Positions 16,501 to 24,762 of a stretch of 64,000 nt of DNA are shown in pieces. The position numbers and the translations under genes were made by a program. Each line of letters begins with the position of its first letter. Within the stretch, counting starts at the first letter, position 1. The DNA lies in the NCBI RefSeq assembly GCF_031845305.1, contig NZ_JAVREH010000015.1:26352-90351 (forward strand). The letters run 5' to 3'. Origin of the DNA: Jatrophihabitans_A lederbergiae (GTDB lineage Bacteria > Actinomycetota > Actinomycetes > Mycobacteriales > Jatrophihabitantaceae). Under the pieces are notes generated by a model. It saw nothing but the letters and a program-made list of their open reading frames with translations, was not told where the DNA came from and did not search any database.

Positions 16501-16598
16501 CTCATCGCGTAGTCGAGGAAGCTGCGTTGCATTTCCAGCTGGATATCGACCGGCTCTATCCGATCGCCAGTGGATGGTGGCGGCGGAGTCTCAGTCAT
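13575..16598 (-). CDS. gyrA: DNA gyrase subunit A, intein-containing precursor
   Basis: GyrA breaks and rejoins DNA in the A2B2 gyrase, introducing negative supercoils. The precursor is 1007 aa; removing the 182-residue intein leaves 825 aa, a normal actinobacterial GyrA. The N-terminal winged helix carries the quinolone-determining region (GNYHPHGDTSIYDTLVRLSQ, about 81-100), and the catalytic Tyr is residue 128 in AAAMRY. Translation continues straight into the intein (129-310) and then resumes at TEARLTPLAMDM. The C-terminal domain has the beta-pinwheel repeats and the GyrA-box-like segment QRRGGKGV. It lies 94 bp downstream of gyrB. Active gyrase should depend on protein splicing. Confidence 0.97.
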   Translation of the reverse strand: MTETPPPPSTGDRIEPVDIQLEMQRSFLDYAMSVIVARALPDVRDGLKPVHRRVLYAMYDSGYRPDRGHVKCSRVVGDVMGNYHPHGDTSIYDTLVRLSQPWSMRAPLIDGQGNFGSPGNDPAAAMRYCVVGDTLVVTPDGDTPIAELVPDAASDSTTEVDFKVIGRDGAPVRVSAFHHSGEHPVLTVTAGGHSVTATENHPLLVVGRVHDVPTLMWKLLGEISHRDVLVLRRPESDQQSWASALPMLPDITAAYRSDPARHLPDDGGDPRQFSLAPVSSIVESGVQAVYSLRVDSTDHAFLTNGFVSHNTEARLTPLAMDMLRDIDEDTVDFKPNYDGRSQEPVVLPSRIPNLLVNGGGGIAVGMATNLPPHNLREVAAGVTWALDHPDATSEELLEQLMRDIPGPDFPTRGLIVGRDGIEEAYRTGRGSIRMRAVVTVEEDSRGRTILVITELPYQVNPDNLVANIADLAKEAKVGGIADINDESSDRIGMRIVVTLKRDAVAKVVLNNLYKHTQLQTTFGVTNLAIVDGVPRTLRLDQIVSYYVTHQVEVIVRRTQYRLRKAEERAHILRALLKALDALDAVIALIRGAASADAARTGLMELLDIDEIQAVAILDLQLRRLAALERLRIQEEAAEIEAKIADFKDILAKPGRQRQIIRDELNEIVDKYGDGRRTRLIAYDGDMSMEDLIAAEDVVVTITRTGYAKRTKTDLYRSQRRGGKGVQGAALKTDDLVAHFFVCSTHDWILFFTNKGRVYRTKTYDLPEANRNARGQHVANLLAFQPDEHIAEVITIKNYEVAPYLVLATKSGLVKKTKLTEFDSNRSGGIVAINLREEDELIDAALISPDDDLLLVSKLAQSIRFKADDDTLRPMGRATSGVIGMRFSGVDELLAMEVVQDGMEILIATDGGFAKRTKVEEYPIQGRGGKGVLTARIVSTRGALVGAMSVRPEDEVYAITSDGVVIRTSAGQVRRAQRQTMGVRLMNLPEGVNLVSIARNADEPEEQE
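15669..16214 (-). mobile_element. GyrA mini-intein (182 residues)
   Basis: An in-frame protein intron between the catalytic Tyr128 and Thr311 of GyrA. Block A begins with Cys1 (CVVGDTLV), block B carries the TENH motif (Thr70, His73), block F is VYSLRVDSTDHAFLTNGFVS and block G ends in His181-Asn182, with Thr as the +1 extein residue. All residues required for splicing are present. It lacks the LAGLIDADG endonuclease region, so it is a mini-intein. Insertion point and sequence pattern match the mycobacterial GyrA inteins (for example M. xenopi, about 198 aa), which suggests the same intein allele. Confidence 0.95.
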
Positions 16599-16692
16599 GG
16601 TGACCTTTCGTTCTAAGGCAGTTCAGAGCGCCGGACAGAAAGCCTTGATGCCGTCGAGTTCCCGCGGAACCCGGCGGCAACGGACGGCGGCT

Positions 16693-18636
16693 CTAGATAT
16701 CGAGGAAGCGGACGTCTTTGGCGTTGTTGACGATGAAGGACCGGCGCGCTTCGACGTCATCGCCCATCAATACCGAGAACAAGGAGTCGGCGGTCGCCGC
16801 GTCGTCCAGGGTGACCCGGAGCAGGACGCGGGTGGCCGGATCCATCGTGGTTTCCCACAGCTCGGTCGCGTTCATCTCACCGAGGCCCTTGTAACGCTGG
16901 ATGGAGTCGCCGGCCGCACGCCGACGTCCCGCGGACTCGCCGGCCTCGATCAAGCCGTCACGCTCGCGGTCGGAATACGCAAAATCCGGCTCGCCCTTGG
17001 ACCACTTGATCTTGTACAGCGGCGGTTGCGAGAGGAAGACGCGCCCATTTTCGATCAGCGGGCGCATGAAGCGGAACAGCAGGGTCAACAACAGTGTGGT
17101 GATGTGCTGGCCGTCCACATCGGCGTCGGCCATCAGCACGATCTTGTGATAGCGCAGCTTCGTCAGATCGAAATCGTCGTGGATACCCGTGCCCAGTGCA
17201 GTGATCAGCGACTGCACCTCGGTGTTCTTCAGCACCCGGTCGATGCGTGCCTTCTCGACGTTGATGATCTTTCCGCGAATGGGCAGGATCGCCTGGTACA
17301 TCGAGTCCCGCCCGGACTTGGCCGAGCCACCCGCCGAGTCACCCTCGACAATGTAGATCTCGCTCTTCTCGGGATCGGTCGACCGGCAGTCCGCCAATTT
17401 GCCCGGCAGCCCCATGGTGTCCAGGGCGTTCTTGCGGGCCAGCTTGCGAGCTTGCTGCGCAGCCTTGCGGGCACGTGCCGCCGAGGCCGCCTTGTTGACG
17501 ATGGTCCGGCCCTCGGCGGGATTGCGCTCGAACCAATCGGTCAGCCACTCGTTACAGACCTTCTGGATGAACGATTTTGCCTCGGAATTGCCGAGCTTCG
17601 TCTTTGTCTGGCCCTCGAATTGCGGCTCTGCCATCTTGATCGAGATGATCGCCGCCAAGCCTTCGCGGATATCGTCACCGGTCAGCTTGTCCTCGGTGGG
17701 CTTGAAGATCTTCTTCTCGGTGGCCCACTTGTTGACCACCGTCGTGAGCGCCGAGCGGAAGCCCTCTTCGTGGGTGCCGCCCTCATGGGTGTTGATGGTG
17801 TTGGCGAAGGTATAGACCGACTCGCCGTAGGACTCGTTCCACTGCAGCGCTATCTCGGCCGACATGCGCTGGGCCTTGTCCTCGGCCTCGAAATAGACCA
17901 CGGAGTTGTGGATCGGTGATTTCGTCGCGTTCAGATGCTTGACGAAGTCGGCGATGCCGTTCTCGTAGTAGTACTTGACCTCGCGGGCCTCGTGCTCACC
18001 GCCCCGCTCGTCCTTGATGATGATGGTCAGCCGCTTGTTCAGGAACGCCATCTCTTGCAGCCGACTGATGATCGTCTGATACGAGAACTCGACCGTCTCG
18101 AAGATGTTGACGTCCGGCCAGAACGTGACGGTCGTTCCGGTCTCGTTGCTCGGCTCACCCTTGTCCAGCGGAGCCGCCGGCTTCTGGTTGACGTAGGGCT
18201 GGCGCCAGACGTGGCCCTCACGCCTGATCTCGACCTCGAGCCGGGAGGACAGCGCGTTCACCACCGAGATGCCGACGCCGTGCAGGCCGCCGGAGACCGC
18301 GTAGGAGTCGCTGTCGAACTTTCCGCCCGCGTGCAGGATGGTCAGGATCACCTCGACGGCCGGCTTCTTCTGAGCGGTGTTCATACCGACCGGCATTCCA
18401 CGGCCGTTGTCGACGACCCGGACACCGCCGTCAGCGAGCAGAGTGACCTCGATGCGATCGCAGAAGCCAGCCAGCGCCTCATCGACGGAGTTGTCGACGA
18501 CCTCCCACACGAGGTGGTGCAGACCGCGCTCGCCCGTCGAGCCGATGTACATACCGGGGCGTTTACGGACAGCTTCCAGGCCTTCGAGGACCGTGATCGA
18601 ATCTGCTCCGTAGGAAGACGCAGTCTTAGCCGCCAC
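16693..18636 (-). CDS. gyrB: DNA gyrase subunit B
   Basis: The ATPase subunit of gyrase, about 647 aa. The start is GTG at 18636 with AAGGAG six bases upstream (AAKTASSYGADSITVLEGLE); an upstream ATG frame has no family support. GHKL ATPase motifs include VDNSVDEALAGF and the later GLHGVGISVVNALS. The TOPRIM domain contains YIVEGDSAGGSAKSGRD and the DADVDG metal triad. The C-terminus ends RFLDI. It precedes gyrA on the same strand, the usual gyrBA operon. Confidence 0.97.
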   Translation of the reverse strand: MAAKTASSYGADSITVLEGLEAVRKRPGMYIGSTGERGLHHLVWEVVDNSVDEALAGFCDRIEVTLLADGGVRVVDNGRGMPVGMNTAQKKPAVEVILTILHAGGKFDSDSYAVSGGLHGVGISVVNALSSRLEVEIRREGHVWRQPYVNQKPAAPLDKGEPSNETGTTVTFWPDVNIFETVEFSYQTIISRLQEMAFLNKRLTIIIKDERGGEHEAREVKYYYENGIADFVKHLNATKSPIHNSVVYFEAEDKAQRMSAEIALQWNESYGESVYTFANTINTHEGGTHEEGFRSALTTVVNKWATEKKIFKPTEDKLTGDDIREGLAAIISIKMAEPQFEGQTKTKLGNSEAKSFIQKVCNEWLTDWFERNPAEGRTIVNKAASAARARKAAQQARKLARKNALDTMGLPGKLADCRSTDPEKSEIYIVEGDSAGGSAKSGRDSMYQAILPIRGKIINVEKARIDRVLKNTEVQSLITALGTGIHDDFDLTKLRYHKIVLMADADVDGQHITTLLLTLLFRFMRPLIENGRVFLSQPPLYKIKWSKGEPDFAYSDRERDGLIEAGESAGRRRAAGDSIQRYKGLGEMNATELWETTMDPATRVLLRVTLDDAATADSLFSVLMGDDVEARRSFIVNNAKDVRFLDI

Positions 18637-18902
18637 TCGGTACTCCTTCGTCTGGGCGTGCAGTGCGGGTGGGCGTACGGTGCGGGATGCTCGTGCCGCG
18701 GGGCTCTCAACGCCATTCTGAGCCCCCACCCGTGGGATCGACCTCATCAGTCTACTGGTGCCACTGACGTTCCGGTGCCGCGCAACACCCCTGGTGGCGA
18801 CACAGAGCGATTTTGCGGCGCCGGGTGACTCGGGATACGAGCGCCATCGGAATGAAACCGCGGCGGCTCACCAAGGGTGTCTGCCGGGACGCTTCAGCCG
18901 GG

Positions 18903-19526
18903 TCAGCCGTAGGTGTCGCGGGCGCCGCGGCCGCCACGCATCGACCAGGGGCCGTGCTTCCACGATGGCGCGGAAGGTCCCGAGATGATCAGTTTGCGCA
19001 CCATACCGGCGGGAAGTTCGCGAGAGATCCTGCCCAGGATCTGCGGTGCCATCAAGCGCAACTGGGTGGCCCAGGCCGTCGACTCCGCCGTGATCCGCAG
19101 CTCGGCGTCGACCAGGCTGACCGGATGGCAGCGACCGGCGATCTCCGGGCCCACCACCGAAGCCCACTGGCTCATCAGCCTCGCCTCCGCGAGCGGCGCG
19201 ACCCAACCGAGCTCGCCGAACGAGGTGCCCACGATGTCGCCGAGCCGTGCCGGGTCCCGGCCGTCCGGCCGGGCACCGCTGTAGCCACCCGCCTGTGCGG
19301 CATTGCGCCGTCGGCGAGTGGCAAAGCTGCCGCGCCCTCGCGCGCCAGGCCGTCCGGATGACATCGCCCGCGCTGAGCGCAGCGCTCCTGACACCATGTC
19401 GCCCTGCTCCACAGCAGCATCCGCTTCTGTGGATAAGTCGTCTGATTCTGGGGGTAACTCTTCACCAGCCCCGGTAGAACGGTCACTGTCGCGATGGGTA
19501 TCTTTTTCGTCGCTGTCACCTGACAC
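18903..19526 (-). CDS. dciA: DciA/DUF721 family replication protein
   Basis: 207 aa. The first 95 residues are charged and disordered. The DUF721 domain follows, with LGDIVGTSFGELGWV, WASVVGPEIAGRCHPVSL and the WATQLRLM helix. DciA proteins assist loading of the replicative helicase DnaB in bacteria without DnaC, which fits this locus. Its start overlaps the recF end by 11 bases. A consensus DnaA box (19428-19436) lies within its 5' coding region. Confidence 0.9.
   Translation of the reverse strand: MSGDSDEKDTHRDSDRSTGAGEELPPESDDLSTEADAAVEQGDMVSGALRSARAMSSGRPGARGRGSFATRRRRNAAQAGGYSGARPDGRDPARLGDIVGTSFGELGWVAPLAEARLMSQWASVVGPEIAGRCHPVSLVDAELRITAESTAWATQLRLMAPQILGRISRELPAGMVRKLIISGPSAPSWKHGPWSMRGGRGARDTYG
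19428..19436 (-). promoter_or_regulatory. Consensus DnaA box inside dciA
   Basis: TGTGGATAA on the plus strand is TTATCCACA on the minus strand, a perfect consensus box. It lies within the coding sequence for the disordered N-terminus of DciA, about 3.4 kb from oriC. The site is real at sequence level; whether DnaA binds it is unknown. Confidence 0.4.
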
Positions 19527-20658
19527 GGCGCACCTCGCCGTCGCCGACGTCGTAGCGCGCTCCGGTCAGCAGCACCGGCACGTCCGCGATCTCAGCGGCA
19601 GAGATCAACACCTGCTCCGCCTTGCCGGCGATCGCGGCCAACTGGTCACGCCTGGTGGCATCGAGTTCGGCGAAGACATCGTCGAGGATCAGCACCGGTT
19701 CGGCACCGTCGGAGGACAGCAGGTCATAGCAGGCGAGCCGGAGGGCGAGCGCCGCTGACCATCCCTCGCCGTGGCTGGCATAGCCGCGCAGCGGCAACTC
19801 GTTCAGGCCGAGGTCCAGGTCGTCGCGGTGCGGACCCACCAGGTTCACGCCACGTTCGATCTCTTGCGGGCGCGCTCGTGCCAACTCCGCCAGCAATGCT
19901 GCGGACAGGACCGAGGTCTCAGGAATCACAGCGGTGTCATTAGGCAGGGACGCAGCAACCGAGCTGACATAACGAAGGGCCAGCCGGCCACTGGTGGGAG
20001 CGAGGTCGGCATAGGCCCGGACGGCATAGGGCGTCAGCGTGGCCACCAACTCCAGCCGCGCCGCGAGCAGCTCCGCGCCGTGCTCGGCCAGGTGACCGTC
20101 CCAGACGTCCAGGGTCCGAAGGTCGCCGCTGCCACCAGCCCGGCGAGCGGCGCCCGCGGTCTTGAGCAGGGCGGCCCGCTGCTTGAGAACCCGTTCGTAA
20201 TCGGCACGGACGCCGGCCAGCCGCGGGGCACGCTGCACCAGCACGTCGTCGAGAAACCGGCGGCGCTCGGACGGATCACCACGAACGATGGCCAGATCCT
20301 CCGGTGAGAACAGGACCGTGCGCAGGCCACCGAGAATGTCGCGAGGCCGGGGCACCGGACTGCGATTGAGCTTCGCCCGGTTGGCCCGGCCCGCGGTGAT
20401 CTCGACCTCCAGTACGAGCTGGCGGCCGCCGGAGACCACCGCGGCCTGCACCACTGCCCGCTCCGCGCCGGCTCGGATCAGCGGAGCATCGGCCGCCACC
20501 CGGTGACTGCCGAGGGTGGCCAGGTACCCGAGCGCCTCGAGGAGGTTGGTCTTGCCCTGGCCGTTCGCGCCGACCAGCACACTGGCCCCAGGCTCGAAGG
20601 CCACATCGGCTCGGGGCCAGCTACGGAAGTCGGCGACGCTCAGGTGTTCGACATACAT
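19516..20658 (-). CDS. recF: DNA replication/repair protein RecF
   Basis: 380 aa SMC-like ATPase that helps load RecA at gaps and stalled forks. Walker A is GANGQGKTNLLEAL (about 33-46); the signature is LALRLACYDLL and Walker B is PVLILDDVFAELD near the C-terminus. It begins MYVEHLSVADFRSW, the standard RecF start. It is 24 bp downstream of gnd and overlaps dciA. Confidence 0.96.
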   Translation of the reverse strand: MYVEHLSVADFRSWPRADVAFEPGASVLVGANGQGKTNLLEALGYLATLGSHRVAADAPLIRAGAERAVVQAAVVSGGRQLVLEVEITAGRANRAKLNRSPVPRPRDILGGLRTVLFSPEDLAIVRGDPSERRRFLDDVLVQRAPRLAGVRADYERVLKQRAALLKTAGAARRAGGSGDLRTLDVWDGHLAEHGAELLAARLELVATLTPYAVRAYADLAPTSGRLALRYVSSVAASLPNDTAVIPETSVLSAALLAELARARPQEIERGVNLVGPHRDDLDLGLNELPLRGYASHGEGWSAALALRLACYDLLSSDGAEPVLILDDVFAELDATRRDQLAAIAGKAEQVLISAAEIADVPVLLTGARYDVGDGEVRRVR

Positions 20659-20682
20659 CGAGAGAGGCGTCCGCAGTGGGGA

Positions 20683-21606
20683 TCAGCGGGAACCGGGTGC
20701 GATGGCGTCGGATGCCGAGACCGATCCGGCTGTCTCCACGGCGTGGCCGCCGAACTGGTTGCGCAGAGCGGCCACCATCTTCATGGCGGGTGAATCGTCC
20801 TGCCGCGAGGCGAAGCGGGCGAACAGCGCGGCGGTGATCACCGGCAACGGCACGGCGTTGTCGATGGCGGCCTCGACCGTCCACCGGCCCTCGCCGGAGT
20901 CCTCGGCGTACCCGCGCAGCTTGCTCAACCCGGGGTCGGACTCGAGCGCGAGCACCGCGAGGTCGAGCAGCCAGGACCGGATGACCGTGCCTTGCTGCCA
21001 GGACTTGATGGTTTCGGTGACGTTCTCGATCAACGGCGACGCGGCCATCAGCTCGTAGCCTTCGGCGTAGGCCTGCATCATGCCGTACTCGATGCCGTTG
21101 TGGACCATCTTCGCGAAGTGACCGGCACCGACAGTGGGGCCGGCGTGTACGAAGCCGCCCTCACCCTCGGGCTTCAGGGCATCGAACACCGGCTGGATCC
21201 GGGCGACATTCTCCGGCGCCCCACCCACCATCAGCGCGTAGCCGTTCTTCAGGCCCCATACGCCGCCGGACACGCCCGCGTCGACGAAGCCGATCCCCTT
21301 CGCGCCGAGCTCCTCGGCATGCCGGGCGTCATCGGTGTACTTGGAGTTGCCACCGTCGATGACGATGTCACCTTCGCTGAGCAGGTCGCCCAGGGCATTG
21401 ACGGTCTGGTCGGTCGGACCCCCCGCGGGCACCATGACCCAGACGGCTCGGGGGGCGGACAGCTTCTGCACCAGCTCTTCGAGGGAGGCCACGTCCCGCG
21501 CCGAGGCGGGCGACCGGTCGAAGCCGACGACGGTGTGGCCACCGTCGCGGATTCGCTGGGCCATGTTTCCGCCCATTTTCCCTAGGCCGATCAGTCCGAT
21601 TTCCAT
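20683..21606 (-). CDS. gnd: 6-phosphogluconate dehydrogenase, decarboxylating (short form)
   Basis: 307 aa. The N-terminal dinucleotide fold begins IGLIGLGKMGGNMAQRI. The substrate-binding region has the VSGGVWGLKNGYALMVGG motif, and the catalytic Lys and Asn lie in HFAKMVHNGIEYGMMQ. The roughly 300-residue form is usually NAD-linked. It oxidises 6-phosphogluconate to ribulose 5-phosphate. A gnd gene between dnaN and recF is a streptomycete-type feature of the actinobacterial origin region. Confidence 0.94.
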   Translation of the reverse strand: MEIGLIGLGKMGGNMAQRIRDGGHTVVGFDRSPASARDVASLEELVQKLSAPRAVWVMVPAGGPTDQTVNALGDLLSEGDIVIDGGNSKYTDDARHAEELGAKGIGFVDAGVSGGVWGLKNGYALMVGGAPENVARIQPVFDALKPEGEGGFVHAGPTVGAGHFAKMVHNGIEYGMMQAYAEGYELMAASPLIENVTETIKSWQQGTVIRSWLLDLAVLALESDPGLSKLRGYAEDSGEGRWTVEAAIDNAVPLPVITAALFARFASRQDDSPAMKMVAALRNQFGGHAVETAGSVSASDAIAPGSR

Positions 21607-21688
21607 AGCAGTCCTCCCGGTCTCTGTGGGCGCTCGCCCTCGATTTACACCGTAGCCGCGAGGGGCTCGCGAACGCAGGCCACCCCGC

Positions 21689-22825
21689 TCAGCCCGGCAT
21701 TCGGACGGGCATGATCAAGTACGTGTAGTCCGACGGACCCGAGGCTGCCCCCGGCGCGCCGGCCGGCCGGATGATCGCCGGTTTCGTCGGGGTGGTGAAG
21801 AACAACCGTGCGACAGGCTCTTCGATGGCACCGAGTCCCTCCAGCAGGAACGTCGGATTGAACGCGGTGGTGATCTCGTCGCCATTGAAGTCTGCATCGA
21901 GGTTCTCTTCGGCGCGGCCCTCGTCGTCGCCGCCGGCGGTCAGTGTGAGGCCTCCGTCGGAGAATTGCAGCCGCACCGGGTTACCGCGGTCAGCCACCAG
22001 GGCTACCCGCTTCACGGACTCGATCAGGGCCACGACCTGCACGTCCGCGGTCACCGAGAACTCCGTCGGCAGCAACGTCCGATAGGGCGGGAACTGCGCG
22101 TCGAGCAGCCGGGTGGTCGTGCGGCGCCCGGTGCCGGAGAAGCCGATGATGCCCTCGCCATTCCCGGAGTTCGAGAGCGAGATGGTCAGCTCGGCCTCGG
22201 ACGTCAGACTCTTGGCGGCATCGTTGAGCGTGCGCGCTGGCACCAGCACCTGGGCATTGGCGCTCTCGGGGGTGACCGGGTTCCAGTTCAGCTCCCGGAT
22301 CGCCAGCCGGTAGCGGTCGGTCGCCGCCAGGGTCAGCCGGTCGCCGTCGATCTCGAACCGGACTCCCGTCAGCATCGGCAGCGTATCGTCCTTGCCCGCG
22401 GCGATGGCCACCTGCGCCGCGGCCCGGGCGAACACCGAACTCAGGACGGTCCCGGCGGTAGTGGGCAGCTCCGGCAGCCGGGGGTAGTCCTCGTCCGGCA
22501 TGGTCGGGAGGGTGAAGCGGGAACTGCCGCAGCTGATGGTCACCCGTGAGCCGTCGGCGGTGAACTCCACCGGATGCGCCGGCAGGGATTTGCTGATGTC
22601 GGCGAGTAGCCTGCCAGAAACCAGCGCCCGGCCGGCGGAACCGGCCGTGACGTCCAGGCGCGCCTGGGTCGACACCTCGTAGTCGAAGCCCGAAATCGAG
22701 AGCTGGTCATCGCCGACCTCGAGCAGCAGCCCCGCCAGGACGGGGGCCGCCGGCCGTGCGGGCAGGCTACGAGCCGACCAGGCCACGGCTTCGGCGAGTG
22801 CGTCCCGCTCGATTCGGAACTTCAT
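21689..22825 (-). CDS. dnaN: DNA polymerase III beta sliding clamp
   Basis: 378 aa forming three topologically similar clamp domains. It begins MKFRIERDALAEAVAWSARSL and ends YLIMPVRMPG, the conserved C-terminal motif contributing to the peptide-binding pocket. It forms a dimeric ring that tethers polymerase to DNA. It is the first gene downstream of oriC on the minus strand, with 432 bp between it and dnaA. Confidence 0.97.
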   Translation of the reverse strand: MKFRIERDALAEAVAWSARSLPARPAAPVLAGLLLEVGDDQLSISGFDYEVSTQARLDVTAGSAGRALVSGRLLADISKSLPAHPVEFTADGSRVTISCGSSRFTLPTMPDEDYPRLPELPTTAGTVLSSVFARAAAQVAIAAGKDDTLPMLTGVRFEIDGDRLTLAATDRYRLAIRELNWNPVTPESANAQVLVPARTLNDAAKSLTSEAELTISLSNSGNGEGIIGFSGTGRRTTTRLLDAQFPPYRTLLPTEFSVTADVQVVALIESVKRVALVADRGNPVRLQFSDGGLTLTAGGDDEGRAEENLDADFNGDEITTAFNPTFLLEGLGAIEEPVARLFFTTPTKPAIIRPAGAPGAASGPSDYTYLIMPVRMPG

Positions 22826-23256
22826 GAACCCTCCACTGTCATCAGCCGAACCTGTTCAGCTCGGCCCGTGCGCTACATCTTGCTGTAGTTCATTCCTGGC
22901 GGCCCGGCGGGGTGGGGCACCCCGTCTGCACTCGTCCTGGCCGGAATGCCCGTCCGGCCTGCTCAGCGTCCACAATCCCCAGCAGCAGTATGTGGGGGCT
23001 TTTTCTCTCTCAATAGAACTAAGCCATCGTCGTCATCAGGGCTGTGGACACTGTGGGCAACGACCGCGAGCCCAGTAGAACAGGCACCTCGTGGTGTGGG
23101 TAACCGGTCGACGAGCTGGGGGAATCCGCGTCGGCGCGGTGGACGCCGGATGAACCGTGCACACCGTCTACAGCAACGCCGGTGTTTTTCCACACGGCTA
23201 CCCACATTTGTGGAATCGGTTCAGCGGCTCGTCGGCCGGCCGCTTGCGCCGGAATG
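22826..23256. other. Chromosomal replication origin (oriC), dnaA-dnaN intergenic region
   Basis: 431 bp without a credible gene. DnaA-box-like nonamers occur on both strands: GCGTCCACA (22966-22974), TGTGGGGGC (22991-22999), TGTGGACAC (23043-23051), TGTGGGCAA (23052-23060), TGTGGGTAA (23095-23103), TTTTCCACA (23186-23194), CTACCCACA (23198-23206) and TGTGGAATC (23209-23217). An AT-richer stretch at about 23000-23022 could be the unwinding element. All boxes are degenerate, as is common in GC-rich origins. Actinobacterial oriC normally lies at this position. Confidence 0.8.
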
Positions 23257-24762
23257 TCACGCCCGGGCACGAGACCGGATCCGGCTCGTCAGCTCGGTGA
23301 TCTGGTTGTAGACGTTGCGGCGCTCGGTCATCAGTGACCGGATCTTGCGCTCGGCGTGCATCACCGTCGTGTGGTCGCGGCCGCCGAAGGTCTGCCCGAT
23401 CTTGGGCAGTGACAGTTCCGTCAACTCGCGGCAGAGGTACATGGCGATCTGACGGGCCGAGACGAGCACCCTGGTACGGGAACTGCTGGTGAGGTCCTCG
23501 AGCGTGATGCCGAAGTACTCCGCGGTGACAGCCATGATCGTGGAGGCCGTAATGTCGGGGCGGTCCGACTCCGAGATCAGGTCCTTCAGCACGATCTCGG
23601 CCAGCTTGAGGTCGATGTCCTGCTTGTTGAGGCTGCCGAACGCGACGACCCGGATGAGGGCGCCCTCGAGTTCGCGGATATTGCTCTGGATCTTCGAGGC
23701 GATGAACTCCATGACGCCCGGTTGCAGCGTCATGCCGTCCTTGGCGGCCTTCTTGCGGAGGATCGCGATGCGCAACTCGAGGTCGGGCGCCTGGACGTCG
23801 GTGATCAGACCGGACTTGAACCGGGTCACCAGACGGTTCTGCAGGCCGGACAGTTGCTCTGGCTTGCGGTCGCACGAGATGACGATCTGCTTGTTGGCCA
23901 GCTGCAGGGTGTTGAACGTGTGGAAGAACGCCTCCTGGGTCTGCTCGGCCCGCTCCAGGAACTGGATGTCGTCGATCAGCAGCAGGTCGACGTCGCGGTA
24001 CCGCCGCTGGAACGACTGGACGTCGTTCACCCGGACGGAGTTGATGAAGTCGTTGGTGAACTCTTCGCTGGAGACGTAGCGAACCCGCATCGAGGGGTCG
24101 AGCCGGCGGCCGTAGGTGCCGATCGCATGCAGCAGGTGCGTCTTGCCGAGACCGGACTCGCCGTAGATGAAGAGCGGGTTGTAGGCCTTGGCCGGAGCCT
24201 CGGCGACAGCTACCGCGGCCGCGTGCGCGAAACGATTGGACGAGCCGGGTACGAACGTCTCGAAGGTGTACTTCGGATTGAGCCGAGCCTCGTGGTCGAC
24301 GCGGACCATGCCAGAGTTCAACCCGTCGGAGTACCTGCCGAACCCGGTTCGAGGGTCGCCGTGGTTCAGCCGGTCGGGACGATCATCGAAACGGTGCTCG
24401 TCGGGACGGTCGGCGAAGCGGTCGTAGGTGTCGACCTCGTCCAGCTCCGAATCCGGCTCGAGCTCGGGGGTCGCCACCATCACCGGACGATCGGTGGAGT
24501 CCATCGGCTGGATGGTCACCGCCATGTTGATCTGGCGCCCCAAGGCCTCGGTGAGGGTGGCGGTGATCAGAGGCCGGAGGTTGTTCTCGAGGTACTCCTT
24601 GGCGTAGGTGTTCGGCGCCGCGAGCAGCGCCGTGTCCTCGAGCAAGCCGATCGGTCGGGTCAGGCTGAGCCAGGCACGCTGATGAGGCCGCACGGAAGGA
24701 TCATCGAGCTGGTTGATCGCACGATTCCAGACGTCGGCGAGATCGGCCAGTTCGTCCGCCAC
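23257..24762 (-). CDS. dnaA: Chromosomal replication initiator DnaA
   Basis: 501 aa. Domain I (1-80) begins MADELADLADVWNRAINQL. Domain II is a charged linker (about 95-160). Domain III is the AAA+ module with Walker A GESGLGKTH (201-209) and Walker B LLLIDDIQFL. Domain IV has the box-recognition helix motif GGRDHTTVMHAERKI near the C-terminus. ATP-DnaA binds oriC and opens the duplex. Two strong box sequences (24859-24867, 24871-24879) lie about 100 bp upstream of the start codon, suggesting autoregulation. Confidence 0.98.
   Translation of the reverse strand: MADELADLADVWNRAINQLDDPSVRPHQRAWLSLTRPIGLLEDTALLAAPNTYAKEYLENNLRPLITATLTEALGRQINMAVTIQPMDSTDRPVMVATPELEPDSELDEVDTYDRFADRPDEHRFDDRPDRLNHGDPRTGFGRYSDGLNSGMVRVDHEARLNPKYTFETFVPGSSNRFAHAAAVAVAEAPAKAYNPLFIYGESGLGKTHLLHAIGTYGRRLDPSMRVRYVSSEEFTNDFINSVRVNDVQSFQRRYRDVDLLLIDDIQFLERAEQTQEAFFHTFNTLQLANKQIVISCDRKPEQLSGLQNRLVTRFKSGLITDVQAPDLELRIAILRKKAAKDGMTLQPGVMEFIASKIQSNIRELEGALIRVVAFGSLNKQDIDLKLAEIVLKDLISESDRPDITASTIMAVTAEYFGITLEDLTSSSRTRVLVSARQIAMYLCRELTELSLPKIGQTFGGRDHTTVMHAERKIRSLMTERRNVYNQITELTSRIRSRARA

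Noticed and set aside
13723..18828. Long antisense open frames opposite gyrA and gyrB (up to 449 codons)
   Set aside because: They are a by-product of high GC codon structure, have Arg/Gly/Asp-rich compositions without any recognisable domain, and lie fully opposite conserved genes.
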